From: Topomyia yanbarensis
Lineage: Eukaryota; Arthropoda; Insecta; Diptera; Culicidae
Length of the DNA stretch: 64,000 nucleotides
NCBI RefSeq assembly: GCF_030247195.1
Contig: NC_080670.1
Location: forward strand, 92,732,661-92,796,660
Direction of reading: 5' to 3'
The translations under genes were made by a program, and so were the position numbers. Below, piece by piece: positions 60,512-64,000 of this stretch. The notes under the pieces are model-generated. The model ran no database searches. It was given only the letters and a program-made list of their open reading frames with translations, and was not told the DNA's origin. Numbering within the stretch: the stretch's first letter is position 1; each line of letters opens with the position of its first letter.

Positions 60512-61362
60512 AGGGGAGACCGGGGCTGGTTGGCCTAGTTTTGCTTTCGGAATTTCTGCACTCATTCTGGTTAGACTTTTTGAAAACCAGTTTGCGCTGT
60601 CATGAAGATACAACCTTTGAGCACATATGTAATTTTTTTCATCCATGAAAAAAAATCAGGGAAAAAGTTATTAGCAAACTAATGCGGAAAGAAATTTTTT
60701 TAACCTTTTTGGACTTACCTTTGGCAACTTTAGTGAACTTTTTACCAGCTCTCGCTGATTTTTGTTCCTCCGCCAGCGTACGCTTACGTTTGATTCCGTT
60801 TTTATGCTTCTCCAATACTGCTTTTATTTGGAAATCGGTCAAAATTTGAGACGATCGGCGTTTATGAACTTGCCACTTCTTCGAATCAGATCGTGCACTC
60901 GCTTTGGGAAGAGGTCTGACGTCTTCAGAGAGGCTTGCATCTGCAGCAGATTCTATGCTAATGGACGAGTTTTGTTCGGGATTGGGTCGATCTGTGACAA
61001 ATCCTGCCAGAAATTCCTCAGGAGGAAAAATTTCAGGATTGAAGCGGCACACGCCAGAGACTCTGAAACCTGCTTGACGTTTAATTCATAAAATATCGGA
61101 ATCAACTTTTTTATAAAAAAAATCCGACTTTTAATGATTCTAAATTCTTATTTCTTTTTGGTATTAATTTTAAATTATTTTTATTACGTATTTCTAGTTT
61201 ATATTTTTCCTTATAATCCTTATAATCATCAATATTACCATAATATCAAATTTTGCTTTGAAAAAGGTTGGCATTTCACAAATATCAAAGTGCACATTAC
61301 TCTACACTAAATTTACAACTCGGCCAACCAGCCCCGCACAGAACTCGGCCAACCTACCCCAA
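60512..61362 (-). mobile_element. pogo/Tigger-like DNA transposon remnant
   Basis: The left end GGGGAGACCGGGGCTGGTTG followed by GCCTAGTT is matched inverted at the right by AACTCGGCCAACCAGCCCCG, with a second partial repeat (ACTCGGCCAACCTACCCC) beyond. About 850 bp lie between, including the C-terminus of a transposase on the minus strand. Most of the transposase, including the DDE core, is missing. Confidence 0.6.
60639..61052 (-). pseudogene. Tigger-like transposase C-terminal fragment
   Basis: The frame contains DVRPLPKASARSDSKKWQ, KRRSSQILTD and a lysine-rich tail. The pattern RPLPKA followed by a basic linker and ILTD is typical of the C-terminal region of pogo/Tigger DDE transposases. 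The catalytic core is absent, so it cannot cut DNA. The N-terminal part of this frame and the closing hydrophobic residues are probably non-coding. Confidence 0.5.
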
Positions 61363-61536
61363 TGTATATTTTCGAGAACAATCACGATTTACTTAAACAA
61401 ATATAAGGTTACACTGGTAACCGTTATACCATTCTGTTGGGTTTTGAATACCTTTTCCAGGAGTACAAAGTTATTGGAAATCGGATGTAAATTGATTCGC
61501 GTTACACATATTATTTTTCAGAAACAGAAACATACT
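61363..61536. other. Intronic DNA
   Basis: No feature was recognised. Confidence 0.4.
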
Positions 61537-61925
61537 CATACTTAGTTGCGTTTCGGCTTCGCCTCATCAGAAACCGACACTAACTTATTGTCGGAATAGA
61601 TTAGCGCCAGCTTGACGCAAATCCCTTAAAACTAAAACACAGCAGAAGTTCGGTTTATGCCGATGAGACACAGTGAAGCCGAAACTTGTCTTGGCTTAGC
61701 AGGCCTATGCGAAAGCACTATGCTATATTTCACCCTAAGGAGGAAAATTTGGTAAAAACCAAAATTTCTCACTAGGGTGAAAATTTGTTGGTAAAAACCA
61801 GTCTTTGTACAGGAGGGCACAAATCCTTATTTCATACTTAGTTGCGTTTCGGCTTCACCTCATCAGAAACCGACACTAACTTATTGTCGGAATAGATTAG
61901 CGCCGGCTTGACGCAAATCCCTTAA
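61537..61925. repeat. Two 93-bp direct repeats with a 203-bp spacer
   Basis: CATACTTAGTTGCGTTTCGG begins near-identical repeats at 61537-61629 and 61833-61925, each ending TTGACGCAAATCCCTTAA. Only two base differences were noticed. The spacer contains GGTAAAAACCA twice. No protein is encoded; this could be a satellite-like dimer or the two ends of a small element. Confidence 0.8.
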
Positions 61926-62021
61926 GGTACGAGTCTGCATTTCCGCGCCAATAGGGCAGCAAATCGGTACCTTTTTGCCTTAATCTCGCAATATCTTTGG
62001 AAATAGACCAAAAATAAAAAA

Positions 62022-63094
62022 CCTGTTTTAATCCACCTAGCGGTGCAATTGTGCCTTTCTCATTTCTCTAAACTATGGCACGGAGGCTTTTTATGTTCAA
62101 CATAATTGTGGAAATGTCCATTACATTCTTAGTACACTTTGCACTTATACACAATGGCATGCCAGCCACGAACTAGATGAGCTATGTGTCGACGGTGAAA
62201 CACTTGAAACAAAAAAATATCATACTCCATTAGCCTAATCAGCATTAGATCAATGTTATCTTCTTGCTAACTCATTTTGTCATGCGGGGGTGGGTATGTG
62301 AGGAGGGCGAAAGTCCCATGAACGAACGACTCCCCAGCTTAAATTGGTATGCTTTGTGATATAGTGGTGGTTTAAAGATGATGGGGTTGAAAGGGAGTGG
62401 TATGAGGGCTGGATGGGATGGTGGTCTGAGGGGTGATTTAAGGAGATTTTTAAAGGAGGGGAGTGAACAGTAGAGGGGGGTGTAACCCCTCTCCGTAAAC
62501 CATCAACTACGCCCCTGTTAAAATCCAGAAACCTTATGCGAGTCGAAAAAAAAATTTGGCCAAGATTAGGTTGACGTTTTTCAGAGTGATTGCATAACCT
62601 TTCTATATGAGAAAGGCAAAAATGTGCCAAAATCCAAAAAAGTGAATCGTCGTCAAATTTTTTTTCGAGTTTGCATCAAATCTCGACGTTTCATGCACCT
62701 TGAACACATTTAGCATCAAAAATAAAAATTCTATTTTTAATTTTTCCTATAGTTTATATGAGAAATTTCTGTGTGGCCGCACTCTGAAACCCGTAATTCC
62801 GGAACCAGAATTCCGATCGATCCAAAATTCAATAGCAGGGAATGGCTGCACCTTTCATTTGAGACTAAGTTTGGGCAAATCGGTTTAGCCATCTCTTAGA
62901 AAAATGAGTGACATTATTTGACACATACGCACATACATACACACACATACACACACACACATACACACACACAGACTTTTTCCGATCTCGACGAGCTGAG
63001 TCGAATGGGATATGACACTAGGCCCTCCGGGCCGGGATTAGGTTGACATTTTTCAGAGTGATTGCATAACCTTTCTATATGAGAAAGGCAAAAC
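62022..63094 (-). mobile_element. Composite MITE-type repeat, copy 2 (inverted)
   Basis: Inverted counterpart of 3696-4791: it starts GTTTTAATCCACCTAGCGGT, contains the internal second terminus at about 62570-62620 and the AC-rich microsatellite at about 62928-62975, and ends at the outer motif CTATATGAGAAAGGC. The same composite order shows that the whole unit was mobilised or duplicated together. Confidence 0.7.
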
Positions 63095-64000
63095 ATAAAT
63101 GGTATCCAGTAAACTAGGATAATTACCGAAGACATTGGTGAAAAATTTATTTCAAAGTTCCAATTACTTCCAAAGTTATCGGTAGTTTTAGTAGAGAAAA
63201 TCGCGAAAAATTCGAATCCTTTATGATTCCTCTCCCGAAAACAAAATTGCCTCTCCCATTTCTCTGCATTCTCTGGTTTCCACCCCACCAAAACCAGTGT
63301 TGTATCAACAAGGATTCCGTCCTATTCCTTTGTAGTATATTACAAGTTCATTTATGGATTATAACTGTTTGTAATCATGTGTATTACCAAAAGATGCAGA
63401 ATACGATTTTTACATTGTTATACGTTGAATAAAATACATTCAACGCTTGCAAATACATCTATTGATCGATAATTTCTTTATTTGCGGAAGCGCACGCTAC
63501 TACGCAGTTACACCACTGCTAGCGCGCCTGGCTCAACGTGCATGTGTATGTGAAAACCTCGGCTTCCTTGCTGCTACCTATAGCACGTGGATACATCTAT
63601 AGCTATAGCAGCACGTGGATGATCGGAGTAATGAGTGAAATGGACAACTATTATTTCTAATTACCAAAATATTCTCTCATACTAGTTCCAAAAAGTTTCA
63701 AAGGTTCAGGTTTTCCATACTATCGCAACATATCAATTTGCGCCTGAGATATTGAGGCACAGGTTCTGTATTAGGAAGTTATTTGTCGTCTATATAAAGG
63801 CTAAAAAAGGACATCATTGTAATTTTTTTCTGTATCTGTATTTTCCGGAGGCCATTGTCTGCGAAAATCTTCGGAAACTCTGATGTACATAGTGATAGGA
63901 CATATTCGAATGAGCTTTTCTCGGAATATGTTTAGTACTGTAAACTAATATCTTAGCTGAGATGTTGAAAACAGGCGCACAACTAATTCGTGATCCTGCG
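63095..64000. other. Intronic AT-rich DNA
   Basis: No gene, RNA or repeat boundary was recognised to the end of the window. Confidence 0.45.

Noticed and set aside
60762..61091. A plus-strand frame opposite the transposase fragment
   Set aside because: The minus strand carries recognisable pogo/Tigger-type residues. The plus frame is its shadow.

Overview
This window looks like mosquito DNA, most likely culicine (Aedes-type). The evidence is an AT-rich background, several I-, R1- and RTE-type non-LTR retrotransposons, families that I recall as common in Aedes genomes (a repeat beginning GCCTTTCTCATATAGAAAGG and ending near GGTGCAATTGTGCC), and one well-conserved insect exon. That exon, 59910-60083 on the minus strand, is an internal coding exon of a class IV POU transcription factor (acj6/Brn-3 type). 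No other exon of that gene was recognised. The first 59.9 kb would therefore be a very long intron, and 60.08-64 kb part of the preceding intron. Almost everything else is mobile DNA or its debris. Assignments rest on reading the sequence only; no database was searched.

Layout. 1-13.4 kb: AT-rich DNA with decayed repeats: a GC-rich inverted cluster, an RTE-like reverse transcriptase scrap, MITE-like elements, and a minus-strand R1-like element (6.3-9.2 kb) that carries two later insertions, one of them an ORF1-only element. 13.46-22.08 kb: a complete-looking but broken Ty3/gypsy LTR retrotransposon on the minus strand, with two 939-bp LTRs, a 4-bp target duplication and a tRNA-Lys-type primer site. 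22.1-25.1 kb: another MITE-type copy with a nested insert, then a histone H3 remnant with histone-type 3' stem-loops. 25.1-35.0 kb: two long inverted arms flanking an I-type LINE (copy 1, plus strand) whose two ORFs are each interrupted by a single TAA, and whose 3' end is tandemly duplicated.

35.0-42.7 kb: RTE-like and I-type fragments, then R1-type element A (minus strand) with a 24-bp target duplication. 42.8-57.7 kb: a decayed histone cluster. Two tandem H3 pseudogenes are followed by an H2B gene with its own TATA box and initiator. The H2B coding region is split by a 12.4-kb I-type LINE (copy 2, plus strand, about 13-bp target duplication), which is itself split inside ORF1 by a 5.3-kb R1-type element B (minus strand). 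The H2B 3' half and a consensus histone stem-loop follow at 57.4-57.65 kb. 57.7-64 kb: a MITE, the POU exon, a pogo-like DNA transposon remnant, a pair of direct repeats, and an inverted copy of the 1.1-kb composite repeat seen at 3.7 kb.

The LINE copies encode nucleic-acid-binding ORF1 proteins and endonuclease/reverse-transcriptase ORF2 proteins, but every autonomous copy seen here has disabling changes. The most unusual observations are the three-level nesting in H2B, a (TA)n microsatellite that seems to have grown out of endonuclease codons, and the ORF1-only retroelement.
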